DNA from: Paratinospora sagittata
Lineage: Eukaryota > Streptophyta > Magnoliopsida > Ranunculales > Menispermaceae
DNA length: 64,000 nucleotides
Direction of reading: 5' to 3'
Assembly: GCA_035771175.1 (NCBI GenBank)
Contig: CM069600.1
Location: 3,141,210 to 3,205,209 of the forward strand
The notes beneath the pieces were generated by a model. It ran no database searches. It was not told the DNA's origin and saw only the letters and a list, made by a program, of their open reading frames with translations. The position numbers and the translations under genes were made by a program. This document shows positions 48,001 to 58,700 of the stretch, piece after piece (positions within the stretch are counted from its first letter, which is position 1; every line of letters starts with the position of its first letter).

Positions 48001-51000
48001 CATAAATAACAGGAAGTAAACATACCTCTGGCTCCAATATATCAATGACATTGCCCTGTGGAATCTTCTTCAAGAATATACGTTCATCAGTAGCAGTTCT
48101 ATGAAAAGGAAAACTTACAATTGTTGCAATACATAAATTATAGTCAAGAGAAAAATACTCTCTGAATTGCCTTCTACGGTGTTCTGCGGCCATTTCACAA
48201 TCAACCATATCATTGGACGAAAGTGTTTTCTCCAGCGCTTTTTCTCTTCTTAGTTTCAAGGCAGAACTTCCCCACAGGTAGTCCATTTCAGCAATACTTA
48301 CACAGTTGGATCCTTCAGTTGACAAGATCTCACGTATGAGCTCAAATATCTCCATGTCTGCTTCACTCATTGTCGCACCATAACAAGACAAAAGCAGAGA
48401 AACCAGTTCTCTGCAATTCACATTGGCATATTCTTCAGGAGAAAGACTACTCTTACGGACCCTAAGATGATGGAGTGATCTGAGTAGTCTAATTACTTCC
48501 AACTTTCTCATATATGAAGGACATACTTTAGAAACAATCATGTCATTTTCTGAACTTTGCTCCTCAGTACAAAGGAGATCTTGAGATTTCAAAATGCTGG
48601 ACATTGGTTTCAAAAGGACACCAGCTTGAGGAAGAGCAGAAGCATCCAAGTTTCCATGGCTCCAAAGAATTGTTGGAACAAACTGAGAGTGCTCTAGTAA
48701 CAACTCAAAAAGTTCAGTACAACAAAACTTCCCTTCAGAGAGCAAAATAAGAACAGTTCGGAGCACTCTTACGGTAGTAGAATCCTCAAACCTATAAAGA
48801 AAAGATGACTTGACAAACGGTTCTACAAATGGGATCGAACTTAATTGGATGAGATCATTCTTCATTTCCATGGAAAATTCAACAATATTTCTTAGAATAA
48901 AAGCTTCCAAGCATCTAAACATATGTGAACAGTCCCTATTCTTTGGCTTTTCAGAATCATCATCCACAAGAGGGAATACCTTCACAATCTTATTCAGAGT
49001 ACTGACCAATAAGTTAATAAACCTCATTTTAACAGAGAATTCTTCGTTAATGCCCACTCCTTGGGGCAATTTCTTGGAATCTTCATCTGTCTCCATAGGC
49101 AGAGGTTGAACAAATTTTTTCTTTGGAAACAATAACATCCAACAAAAGGATATTTTTGCAATGACCCTATTTATGAGGTTTAGAGAATCCTTAAGGGAAC
49201 AAACTTTGATCTCATATAAATCAAAATCAAGCAAATCATCATCTCCACTAGAATATGGGCAAATGCATTCAAAGAGTTTCATCCTTTCCTTGATCCTTGC
49301 AGAATCTTCATGTAAAGCAAAGTGATATTGCAACAGACAAATTGCTTTTCCAAGTAGACTAAAACTAAAAACTTTAAGAAGTTCTGGAGAGGAAGATGGT
49401 AAATGCTCACCATATTCTTCCTGAAATATGTTTCTAGAGGTGAAGCTCTTCCAATTCAAGAAACCATCCAACAGAATTCTTGAATAAACTGATAGTATAC
49501 TTCCCAAATGCTTGAGATACGGTTTACCGAATTTCACCAAGTTCAATTTCAAGCACGAAAATGCAACAGGCACAAGCATCATAAGCTCTTCGTCTGTAGG
49601 AGCATGGTTAAGGTACTTTCCATTCACCTGTAAATCTTTGTTAAGAACGCATGTAAGTATCTTACCAAAGAGGGTCAAGTGCAAAGGACTTGATTCAGTA
49701 AGAAAAAATAACAACTTTGCTTTTGTAGCATCAGTATTGTTGATGCAATGAACAAGGACTTCGATAGGACTGCCCAATACTACCCTATACAGTTCCATGA
49801 AAGCAGGTAGAATAGTTATTTGGGGTTGCATATTATTCAGCCTATACACAACATTCAGAGCTGTCAACAAGCACCGATCCGCACTTTCTAGTTTGAAATA
49901 GGTGGCAATTTCAACTATCTTATTATAAACTTTCTCAAGATAAGACATGTCAGAACTCCTCCCTGCCAGTTCCCAAAACAAACCAAATGTGACTGTTTTT
50001 GAGTTTTGCCTGTTCAGATAAGTGGACAGCAGTTCGAAAGCAACTTCAGAAATGTAACAGCCAATAGAGAAGCCAAAAGTTTTGAAAAACTCACGATCTG
50101 TAGTCTCTTTTTGCTCTACCTTACCAAAGATCCAATTCACAAGTTCCAGCAGCATGAAAGGGGATATAAAAGTAATAAAAGCCCTAAATATGTTAAAAGT
50201 TGGAAAAAGGGGCTTCGGATCTTCAATCGAAATGCAAATTTCAAACTTGCATCTGAATGTTGAAACAACCTGCTCAACAATAAACTTGAAAGCTTTTACA
50301 AGTTCATTACTGACTGCTTCTTCAGCTTCAGACACAAAAGTCTCACCCTTGGAAAGAGTTAACATGTTCTCAGCAACGGCTGGCAATAATTGAACAATAC
50401 TGTCCATTGGATGAATTCCCCCTTTTGATAAACTGATAAACTTTTCAAAACTAATTCCCGAGCTTCCATGTAGCAGATCTTCATAACAGCACAAAGGATG
50501 TGACAGGGACACAGTCACTGCTGGATGATGAAAGATGGTTTCAACCGCTTCTAGAACATATGTTTGCAACTTGGGACCTCCACTGAATTTTGAACTATAG
50601 AAATCAGATCTTACAAACAAAAGTTCGGACACCATATACTTTAAGAGAAGAAAACAAATTTCAGAAAGATGTTCCAGTTCACCCAAGGGTTTAACCCTGT
50701 ACGATGACTGTAACTGATGTACCCAGAACAGTATAAGCTGCAGGGTTGCAACAGATTCATTAGTTGGACCTTCAGATAACTTTGCACAGAGCAAATCTAC
50801 CATCTTGGAAGAATGCAACAAATAAGACTTGCTGCTTCTCATGACTGCAGGAAATAGGATCTGAAAAGGTGTCTGCTTCAGGAACAAACTAAAGGCACAA
50901 GAAGCAGTTTCCCCTTGACTAGTATCCGTGGAGGCACCACATTTGGGACAAAGACAATGACCATCCTTTTTGCAGTTAGTGCTTACCACTGACATAGCCA

Positions 51001-54000
51001 GTTCCAATCCAGACAAGAATACATCAGGCCACAGATCAGCCACTACAGCAAGAAGTTTCCTTTCATGGAAAAACATAAATGATAGCAAAGAAAGATCCTC
51101 TCCAAATAGACATTTGGAAACGGTTATAACAGAGGGAAAATTTTGTAATATCGCATCAGGTATTGTGCAAATAATGGAAAAACGAAATGCAGAAGCTACT
51201 CCAACTAAATCACCAGTATCTACTTTTCGTATCATCTTCTTAATCTTATGAAGTGTTCTAGCAAAAGAATGGCCAAGTGCATCTGAAGTTGTTGGAACAA
51301 TGGAAAACAAGCTACTGCAAGCCTGTTGATAGGAAACACTTCTGGAGAAGAGTAAAAGGTTCTTCAAAGGTCTCCATTCACAGATAAATTCTCCCAAATC
51401 ATCATCTACTGAAGAGGAAATGCCAAACTTTTCAGTCAAGATCAAATCAATCAGAGCAGAAAGCAAACCTCCTCTTGCCTGTTAAAATTCAGTTCAACGG
51501 ATCATGTTCCGTAAAAAGAGACATCGCGAGTAAGCAAAATGAAAAATATTTACCTGAGTCTGCAAGATAAAAGATAATGCATTGCATACATAAATTGAAA
51601 TCATTGATTTCTCGAATAATTTGAAGGTTCCTGAACCTGAATCCAACAATCTTAAGCACTTCCTTAAAATACAAATGACAAGGGGGCTGAAATCAGGAGC
51701 AACATCTACAAAGAAAAACAAAATAACAATCAAGATCAAGATATAGATTTTTAGCACTAGCATATAGAGACATAAGAAAACAGTAGAAAGGTACCAAAAG
51801 AAATGCCTAAGTCCATGCAAAATGGAAGATACTGAAATACAAAGCAATAAAAATAAATATATAATTTCAAGAGTATGACCAGAAAAGAAGTAGACAAATG
51901 ACCATACACAATCAGTGTAACAGGACAATATTATCTACGAAGAAAATCACTCCAATACACACCATCAAAAAACTTTTAGGGCACTTTTTCGACTTTTTTT
52001 TTCAACTGCAAAGATCTCACCATCCTTTATACCTTCTTTTTTTCCCTTGTATCTCTACATATTGATTTATGAGGGAGAATAGCATTCATAGCTGGATGAA
52101 GGTTTAACTGGAACCACAATGTCCACATGACCAACCTAACATATTAAAAGAATGGACTTCCTAATTCCCATGTCAGCATAGTTTTGAGGATGGTTAACCC
52201 CAAGTTGATTGCAAATCTTTCTTTGGAGGATTGAACAAGTGGTTAATTTGGTCAAATAGCCAAATCAAACAAGCATAACCAAATGAATATGTATATATGG
52301 AAAGAGCAACGTGAATCAAAACAGAAAGAATCCATTTAGTTATCAAACAAACAGAAACCAGGAAATGACAGACTTGGAAATGGCCATAATCATAGAGAGT
52401 GAAAATTAAAGGAGTAAAATAGGTGGATTTTGGCAGACCATTTTGTCCAACATGAGATAGTGGGAGCAACATCTTTTCTGCTTCTATTGAGAACATCTCT
52501 CTTTTTTCTAATAGGAAAAAATGACTAATTAAACTGCAAACAAAGCACATGCAACAACAATAAAAACAGTGATCCAAAATGCTACGCATACGAACCACCA
52601 CTTACCTTCTACACCTTTTAAATTGGAGGACAGGCACCTCAACTCGTTTAGATACTTGTACAAGTTATTTCCCATTGTTGAAACAGCATCACACAAGAAT
52701 GAAACAACCACTGAGAAGTCTTGGAAAACTTCAAGATGTTGACAATCCATAGAATAATTATACCTTTTATAACCAGGTAAGAATAAGAGCCACACATCAA
52801 TTTCTAGGAGATTTCTGTCAAAGGCACCAGTACTTAGCATAGCAACTCGTACAAGGACGTATGCTTGATCTCGAATTCCTTTAATTGGTGAATATAACAG
52901 ATTAATCAATGGCTGCAAATGCTTGAACATCAACTCAGGTGGTCTAACTGAGGCACTATTCTGAGGAGATGATCCCACAAATTCTACTAATAGGGATAGG
53001 AGAGATTGTTGCTCATTAATTGATATAGTTGAAGGCTTAGTAGGAAGAAGTTTGAAGAAATCATACGACCTATCCATTGCATTTGGAATCGTTTGCTGCA
53101 AGTGATTCACCCATGATCAGTCATAAGAGCATAAATCTCTAATGGATTATTCAGAATAAATAAACCATTTCAACTCACCAATACATTTTTGGGTAAAAAA
53201 TAAAATAAAATAACAGCGCCACTGCATAACAATGGATCATACAATATAAATAAAGCATTTTGAACTCAACAATTTCATCTTCGAGTAAGAAAAATAACAA
53301 CAGTGCATTAGAATCCATATTATAAGGATGAAAAGTCTATTGAAATATGGATGGCATCGGAACGGTTGTCTTCACAATAGTGTGTCAACAAAAAAACCTA
53401 AAAAGAAAAAATGAATAAAGAAAAGATAGTTATTGTTCGCACAAGTTTGAGCGCATTGACCATCTTAGTGACCATGAACATCTTTGTGATAAAAAATAAC
53501 AAAAGAATAAGTACAATGGAAAACCACATTAGACTCTAATTTATGCTAACAAAAGACAGATAGTGTACTCGAGCCCCCATGGACAAGTATCAACAAAGTA
53601 AGAAACGATATGGAGCTCAACTTAGTTCCCACACTTCCACTAGAATGAAAAGAACGGAGAAACTAATAATGTTGCCAAAACATAGGATTATATTTGCAAA
53701 TAAAATTTATAAAAAAAAAATCAGTAACAATTATTTGGAATGTAGCGAGATACTATGAGAATGGTAATTTTGACATAGCAGATCAAATTTCAAGTCAACT
53801 TCCAATTGAGGGCTAAAACTATCTCAACTAATGTAATATTATGTAACTATTTGGCATTCCTTGAAATGTGGAAAAAGCTCTATCTTTGTCCAATCTTCCA
53901 AATTTGACGAAATTAGAAAAAGAGGTGTATAGAATTGTGTTTTATGCCACACCATGGGCTCTATGGCTTGAGCGGAATAGAAGAATTTTCAACAATGAGA

Positions 54001-56352
54001 CTAAGGAAAGTTGCCAATTATGGGAAGAAATTAAGTTTCTAGCTAGTTCCTGGGTTTTCGCTTCCTCTATAGTAAAAAGTTTCACTTTCAGATGGTATTT
54101 AAGTTGGTCCAATAGTCTGTACTGGGCACACTGTATTTGAGTATGTGCTGGATGAAGACACTTGTATAGAGTTAGTATAATTGAGAATAGGTTGGTTGTT
54201 TGGCCAGGTGAAGCACTTTTGGTGCTTTCCCACAAATTTGTAATTTGTTTTACTACATATTAATACAAAATATTTTTGTTTCTGCCCAACCAAAAAAAAA
54301 ATATTTGGAATAAAGTTTCTTAATATCACATTCTTCATTCGTTTAAAAAGAATAAGGACGAAAGATTGACCATGAGGAGTATGTGCCAAAAAAATATAAT
54401 AATGCCACAGGTGCTAACTCAAGAAAATAAAAAGTTTCAACAGAGAGAGCGTACAAAATATAAAGTGAGAGCATCAAGCAACTTGGAGTGGAAGTACGCT
54501 TCTGCATCTTTTAATTCATTTTCGATGCCACGATTATTTGAGCCCCATATACCAGCTAAAACCTTCACACAATCGTCTTCACTTCTCAACTCCTCCTTGA
54601 TGACAGAACCAGCAGCCTCTTCCCTCTCATTTGGAAAATCTCCTTCAAGCTCGCCACCAATTCCACTTACAAGAATATCGATGTTCTCATTCATCAATTC
54701 TGGCTTCAATTTCTTTACACCGTGGCTAAACTGAATTTCAGATGACTCTACAGACTTCCTCGGCCTTTTCAAGTTTGTCCCACAGCTTTTGGAACTGATG
54801 CAACCAAAGGAAGAAAGCAACTTTAGAAGAACCTGAGGATCAGGTAGAAAAGCTCTCACTTCGTCCTGAGTTTCTTGCTTGAGAGGTACCCACTTCTTTA
54901 CCATGAGACCATTAAAAGAAGAATTATAATCAAACACTCCAAGTAGACTTTCTAATGACTTCAGTGCCTCCAAAAGAAGCTTTAAGGTACCATGCTTCAC
55001 AATAACATCTGAGTGAAGTAGGCCCCTATTGATTACAATCCGAGCAAAAGCACGAGGAATAATGCATTTCAACAAACACTGCACCTCTGAGCTGTCTATA
55101 GAAGGCAGGTCATCAGTTTGAGAAGTAAGAGCACCAAAGGAACATTTTCTAGTGGAGGCCACCAAATCTGAGGCGAGTGATACTGCAGCAGTCCTGCAAA
55201 AAGAGTACAAATCACATCAAAACGTCTAATAAAATTGAAAATAAATATCACTAACAAGTACTAAGCCATACGTAAAACTGACCAAGTTGAAGATGCACGA
55301 GGTTCTAGAACGTATGGGAAGTCTTCCATGTATGCAGAACCCAAAGTAGGCCTTCCATGGACAATGGCCAAAAGCAGGGCTCTATGATAGTCATTTTCTG
55401 TTGCCTTTAGCTTCTTCATGAGCTCCAAGAGTCGCCTTGGATTTCCCTTCAGTATTTTTGCAGGAACATTCAGATCAGGCATTAGCCCGTTACAAGGATC
55501 AGTACAAACCATAATTAAGACCTCATGAGCAACTTGGGCAGGAGGACCACCTATTGGATTCCCAGAAATACTTACTAGCTGATCCAAAGCAATGCTTCCA
55601 AAGAGAACACTCCTAAGACCTGGGGGCACCAAGGAGTCGGGAGTGAGAACTCTATCCCGCATCACGGACAGAACATAAACTACAATCTCATCATCATCAC
55701 AACCGAGTAAACAAAGAACACTAGAATACATTTCCTTCAGTTGTAAGACCCACCTCAGCAATCTTGGGTTCCCAACCTCCAAAAATGACATTGCAAACTC
55801 GATGAATGATCTTCTCGTTACATATTTTTTCCCCTTCTTTTCTGCATTTTTCTTTTGATATTCGGCTAGCTTAGTGAACACAGGAAGCTTGAAATCGAAA
55901 CTCTTGGCAACCTCAGACGCCAAACCAACCCCACGCCTAACAATTGCAGCCAACAGCGACAGAGCTGCATTCTGACGTCTACTTTCTTTGCTATTCAGCT
56001 CCGTGTAAATATCTCCCAACTTTGTTTCAATAATGGAACGAGCGACCTTGTCCAGCCTCCGGCTTACAATAATTCTCCCCCGATCATCCAATTTATACTT
56101 CCCATCCGGATGGCCCAGAATAGCTGAAATTAAGAAAAAGACATGAACCATTCCAGGTTTCCCCTCTCGGAGTTTCCACGCTTCCATTAGCTCGGAGCAC
56201 AAAGGAGAAGCATTCACATATTGAATGAGCATATGGCCTCCAGAATCATCTCTGAGTATACTAATGAATTCCTTGGATGCTTCAGAATAAATCTTAATTT
56301 CCATGGAACATAAATTATGTAGGAGCTCCTTAATTTTTGCTTCAAACGCCAT
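38222..56352 (-). CDS. URB1: URB1/Npa1 nucleolar pre-ribosomal-associated protein 1, 13 coding exons
   Basis: Large nucleolar factor needed for early 60S subunit assembly. Exons, from the start: 56352-55283, 55193-54455, 53095-52606, 51705-51554, 51478-48026, 47917-47705, 47256-47053, 46870-46667, 45096-44938, 42376-42032, 40601-40145, 38914-38818, 38432-38222. They total 7794 nt and encode 2597 residues, with all phases agreeing and no internal stop. Exon 1 carries the Npa1 N-terminal domain (LREGKPGMVHVFFLISAILG, RRGVGLASEVAKSFDFKLP). Exons 6-7 carry the C-terminal URB1/NopRA1 domain (GYLEPLEFAGLGLLAIAFVS). Exon 5 alone is 3453 nt, mostly helical repeat-like sequence. The Met at 56352 is preferred because the family alignment starts at MAFEAKIKELL; the 17 upstream in-frame residues look like 5' UTR. 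Several introns hold LINE and RTE fragments. Confidence 0.95.
39150..39830 (-). mobile_element. RTE-clade LINE 3' fragment in a URB1 intron
   Basis: The minus strand encodes, with several frame breaks, the conserved C-terminal RT region of RTE LINEs: FYKITIRLAMLY, CAIKKQHINK, MNVRWICGKT and IGVASIEDTLREK. It then runs to the family 3' end near 39160, read on the plus strand as aaagccttttctcaactaca then ggggtcggctacatgaatcc. A long A run at 39822-39842 borders the upstream end. It is degenerate and inactive. Confidence 0.75.
40840..41600 (+). pseudogene. LINE endonuclease fragment in a URB1 intron
   Basis: Starting at about 40861 the plus strand encodes MKIFSWNLRDSGAHSKRRRT and KKEQPDIVCISRN, the first two motifs of the L1-type AP endonuclease. 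Decayed versions of GRVGGILLTWN, a VDQVES-type core near 41190, and a block around 41361-41543 follow. Stops and frameshifts abound. It is antisense to URB1 and lies between exons 10 and 11. Confidence 0.72.
41981..42027. repeat. (GA)n microsatellite touching a URB1 splice donor
   Basis: About 23 uninterrupted GA units run from about 41981 to 42027. On the gene strand this is (CT)n beginning a few bases after the GT of the intron that follows URB1 exon 10 (exon end at 42032; donor reads GTATTCTCTC). Most of the intron's early sequence is therefore a pyrimidine repeat. Confidence 0.9.
42470..42715. mobile_element. Unclassified GC-richer insertion in a URB1 intron
   Basis: A block of about 230 bp, clearly richer in G and C than its surroundings, starts after a T-rich run (ttttattttttgactag) and contains cacccgtgaggtgtcgggcc. 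The leading T run suggests a minus-strand retroposon with a poly-A tail, such as a SINE. No A/B boxes were identified with confidence. Confidence 0.35.
42720..44280. other. URB1 intron sequence, nothing recognised
   Basis: AT-rich intron between URB1 exons 9 and 10, without coding signal. Part of it (43080-43700) resembles in style the A/T-rich non-coding sequence at 32160-32900, including a gattttataatctt-like word and cttctaacaaaaattcaag, so the two may share an old repeat. Confidence 0.4.
44285..44640 (+). pseudogene. LINE reverse transcriptase C-terminal fragment in a URB1 intron
   Basis: The plus strand encodes SKGGRLTLIKSVLVGLPTYF, LSIFRVPRKVAVLLEKMTRD and FLWKGEEQGKGSHL, ending near NISITNRPLVGNWS. 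This is the same region as the [20 protein letters not shown] block of the LINE at 13.0 kb, so both belong to related L1-type elements. It is short and lacks ends; antisense to URB1 between exons 9 and 10. Confidence 0.85.
45100..46660. other. URB1 intron between exons 8 and 9, nothing recognised
   Basis: Moderate GC, no open frame with recognisable similarity. Open frames at 45669-45878 (plus) and 46403-46606 (minus) show no family features and are not called. Confidence 0.4.
53840..54300 (+). pseudogene. LINE 3' fragment (zf-RVT tail) in a URB1 intron
   Basis: The plus strand encodes VYRIVFYATPWALWLERNRR, IFNNETKESCQLWEEIKFLA and SSWVFASSIVKSFTFRWYLS. This matches the [12 protein letters not shown] and [10 protein letters not shown] ending of the complete LINE at 11.7 kb. 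It ends with aatacaaaatatttttgttt and a poly-A run at about 54291-54300. It is a 5'-truncated insertion, antisense to URB1, between exons 2 and 3. Confidence 0.85.
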
Positions 56353-56389
56353 CTTTAAATTTACAATAATTTTCAAGTTTTCTTTCTTT

Positions 56390-56945
56390 CTTTCCTGTGT
56401 CAAGCACAGAACGCTAGAATCTGGTTAAATAAATATAAATATCATCGAGAGATAATGTTTTGTTGAAGCTTTTTAATTAACAGAAGCAGTGAGGCAGTAA
56501 AAGACACTGGTTTACAACCGATTGAAACAATCCATGCCCATCTCAACCTTCCTTAAACTTGTTATTTGTATATGTTCCAAAATCAAACTATTCATCTACA
56601 GTCAAGTTAAGAAAAGGAAGAAGACGGAGAGATAGTATGGGCGGTGTGGTGTGGTATACCTAAAAGAAGGTTAGTGTTGCAGCAACTGTTGGAGGGCTGC
56701 GACGGGAAGTGCACGGTGGCGAACTGGCGATGGCGGCAACAGCCGCTGCTACTCCGCCCCTTTTCTCTTCTATCTCCTCTCTTAGGGCGCGAACGCGAAG
56801 TGCACGGTGTACGGTAGTTCTGTGTTTTTTCTGCCCCTTTTCTCTTCACTCTCCTCTCTCGCGAACGCGAATAGTTCTGTGTTTTTTGGCGATACAGTTG
56901 CAGACGGACCTTGCGCACAGTAAAGTTGAGAAGGTTGTCCAGATT
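56390..56945 (-). promoter_or_regulatory. Probable URB1 5' leader with a tandem duplication
   Basis: On the gene strand a TTGACACAG acceptor lies at about 56398 and a candidate AG|GTATACC donor near 56660, so a leader exon may lie upstream of 56660. The GC-rich stretch at 56755-56895 is a diverged tandem duplication: both copies hold ccccttttctcttc, ctcctctc, gcgaacgcgaa and agttctgtgttttt. Leader and splice sites are inferred from sequence only. Confidence 0.45.
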
Positions 56946-56949
56946 TCGC

Positions 56950-57830
56950 GGGTAGGTTTAGGGTTGTTAATTTAAAGTTTTTTTTAAAATTATTTAGATA
57001 CCCTGTAATTTTTAAATATTTTCAAATTCCTCCCTAGGGTGCGCCTAGGCGCTTTGGAACGCCGGCGTCTTGAAATCACTGTTAAGATCCTATGACAAAA
57101 AAAAATTCACAAGTTTTTTAGCGATTTAATAATTTTAAAAAATCAAAACTTCAAAATTTAAATGATGAATCTCACAAAACAAAAACAAAGAGCAAAACTA
57201 CTGGTTTTTTTTCGTTAAAAAGAAGACTATAACAACGAATTAAAATATTTTTAAAATGTTAAAAATATAAAAATATTCAAAAAATAGTTGAAAAAAATAT
57301 TAGGGTTAGGTTAGAAAGATTTAAAATGTGAAAAACAGTGAGAAAAATGTTTTAAGAAACTCAAAGGTAAGAATAACCTTTTAAATTTTGTGATAAAAAT
57401 AAAATGTGATAAAAAAATAGCTTGTTTTTATTTATCTAGTAAAACTTTATATATATATTTTAAATAATTTTTTTATCTCATTTTAACGAAAATCAGTAGA
57501 ATTCCTACTTTTTTCAAAAAATCACTTTTCACATCGTTGCAAAAAGTCGGACAATCTTCAATCTTCAATATTTTTTAACTATAGGCTTTTTACTTTATTG
57601 TTCTTAAAAAATAAAAAAAAATTATAAATATCATCAAAATTTAAATAATAATTATTTTGCCTTTAAAGTTCAGTTAGTCGACACACAAACGCCACATGGA
57701 CCGGGGAGTTGGAGCAATTAATAAGACGTTTTTTCAAAATACGTATTTTCTAATATTTTTTTTTTTTTTTGAATCGAGTATGTAAAAAAGACGCCTATTG
57801 AAATCTTTATAACCAGCATGACCAAATAGA
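56950..57830. other. AT-rich intergenic DNA between URB1 and MINIYO
   Basis: No gene is visible. A gcgcctaggcgctttgg patch at about 57040 is a small palindromic GC island. The rest is A/T-rich and ends in a T run at 57758-57771 that borders the PPR fragment. Confidence 0.5.
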
Positions 57831-57838
57831 ATAATATT

Positions 57839-58216
57839 TCACAAAACCTGATCGCTCTTTCGATCCATTTGATCAAAGATTTGGTGACAATCTAGTAAAT
57901 AACCAGATTTTGTGCACATGTTCATCAGAGCTTTAGAAACAAGCAAATTCGACTCGTTGTATCCAATTTTGAGACCGCAGCGATGGAAGACCTTTCCTAA
58001 GTCGATTCTTGCGATTGCGGAACACGATTTGAGAAGAGCTGCGAAAGTTAGAGGATCTGGTTGAACAAATTTGCGTGTTTTGTTGAGAGAAGAAGAGATG
58101 ACGAGCTTCTTCGTGATTGGAGCTTGTGGAGTAATTTTTGATCGTTTCGTTCTATTTTTTGAAATCTTCTTCTTGTTGGAGAAATTGTTCGTACAGGTTT
58201 TGTGCAGTTTCTTCAC
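57839..58216 (-). pseudogene. Truncated PPR protein N-terminus
   Basis: The minus strand starts at 58216 with MKKLHKTCTNNFSNKKK, a basic N-terminus that could be an organelle transit peptide. It continues QPDPLTFAALLKSCSAIARI, GKVFHRCGLKIGYNESNLLV, SKALMNMCTKSGYLLDCHQI and FDQMDRKSDQVL, the first PPR units. It then hits a stop at 57839-57841, where a normal PPR protein would continue for hundreds of residues. It has no intron and one intact short frame, so it could still be transcribed. It is not the same region as the PPR piece at 20 kb. Confidence 0.8.
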
Positions 58217-58407
58217 TTCTTGTTATTGATACTGAAGATGCGGAGAAATGGCAAAAGAGAGGTTAAGTAGTGCTTGGTGGGGAATTGTTTTTTTTTTTAG
58301 ATATGACATCTTTAAAAAAAAAAAAAAATTTGGAAAGACGTTTTGAAAAATGTTTTTTATATAAAAAAAAAATTTATGCTTCTTAACTGCTCTAGCTTGT
58401 GAGCTTA

Positions 58408-58476
58408 TGTGGTGCCTGTGTGTCGAATGATTGAGCTTTAACGTGGTGCCTGTGTGTCGAATGACTGAGCTTTAAG
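58408..58476. repeat. 34-bp tandem duplication upstream of MINIYO
   Basis: gtggtgcctgtgtgtcgaat followed by ga-tgagctttaa occurs twice in a row, at about 58409-58442 and 58443-58475, with a single-base difference. It lies about 230 bp upstream of the MINIYO start codon. Confidence 0.85.
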
Positions 58477-58700
58477 ATTTTGATATAATTTGTAATTTTT
58501 TTTCCGTACCAAACGCCCAAAATTTTCATCGGCAGCCTTTTTTGTTTTTTTATGTTTTCTTGGGTCAAGGAAACACACCCGGAGTTAAAATAAGTATGAA
58601 TGGTGATGAAACAGCCCTACAAGAACAAACTAAGAAGGGAACAAAGCCGGCGTTGAAAATAAAAAGAGCGGTAGGCGTTTCTTCCGGCGTCTCGCTGAAA

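Noticed and set aside
48810..51251. Plus-strand open frames inside URB1 exon 5
   Set aside because: Antisense shadows of a long conserved coding exon.
56353..56403. Upstream in-frame Met of URB1 (MTQERKKEN...)
   Set aside because: A likely intron acceptor lies within this stretch and homologues start at the next Met.
58542..58700. Longer MINIYO N-terminus starting MFFYVFLGQG
   Set aside because: The frame is open, but the family alignment starts near the ATG at 58701, and the upstream part looks like leader sequence.
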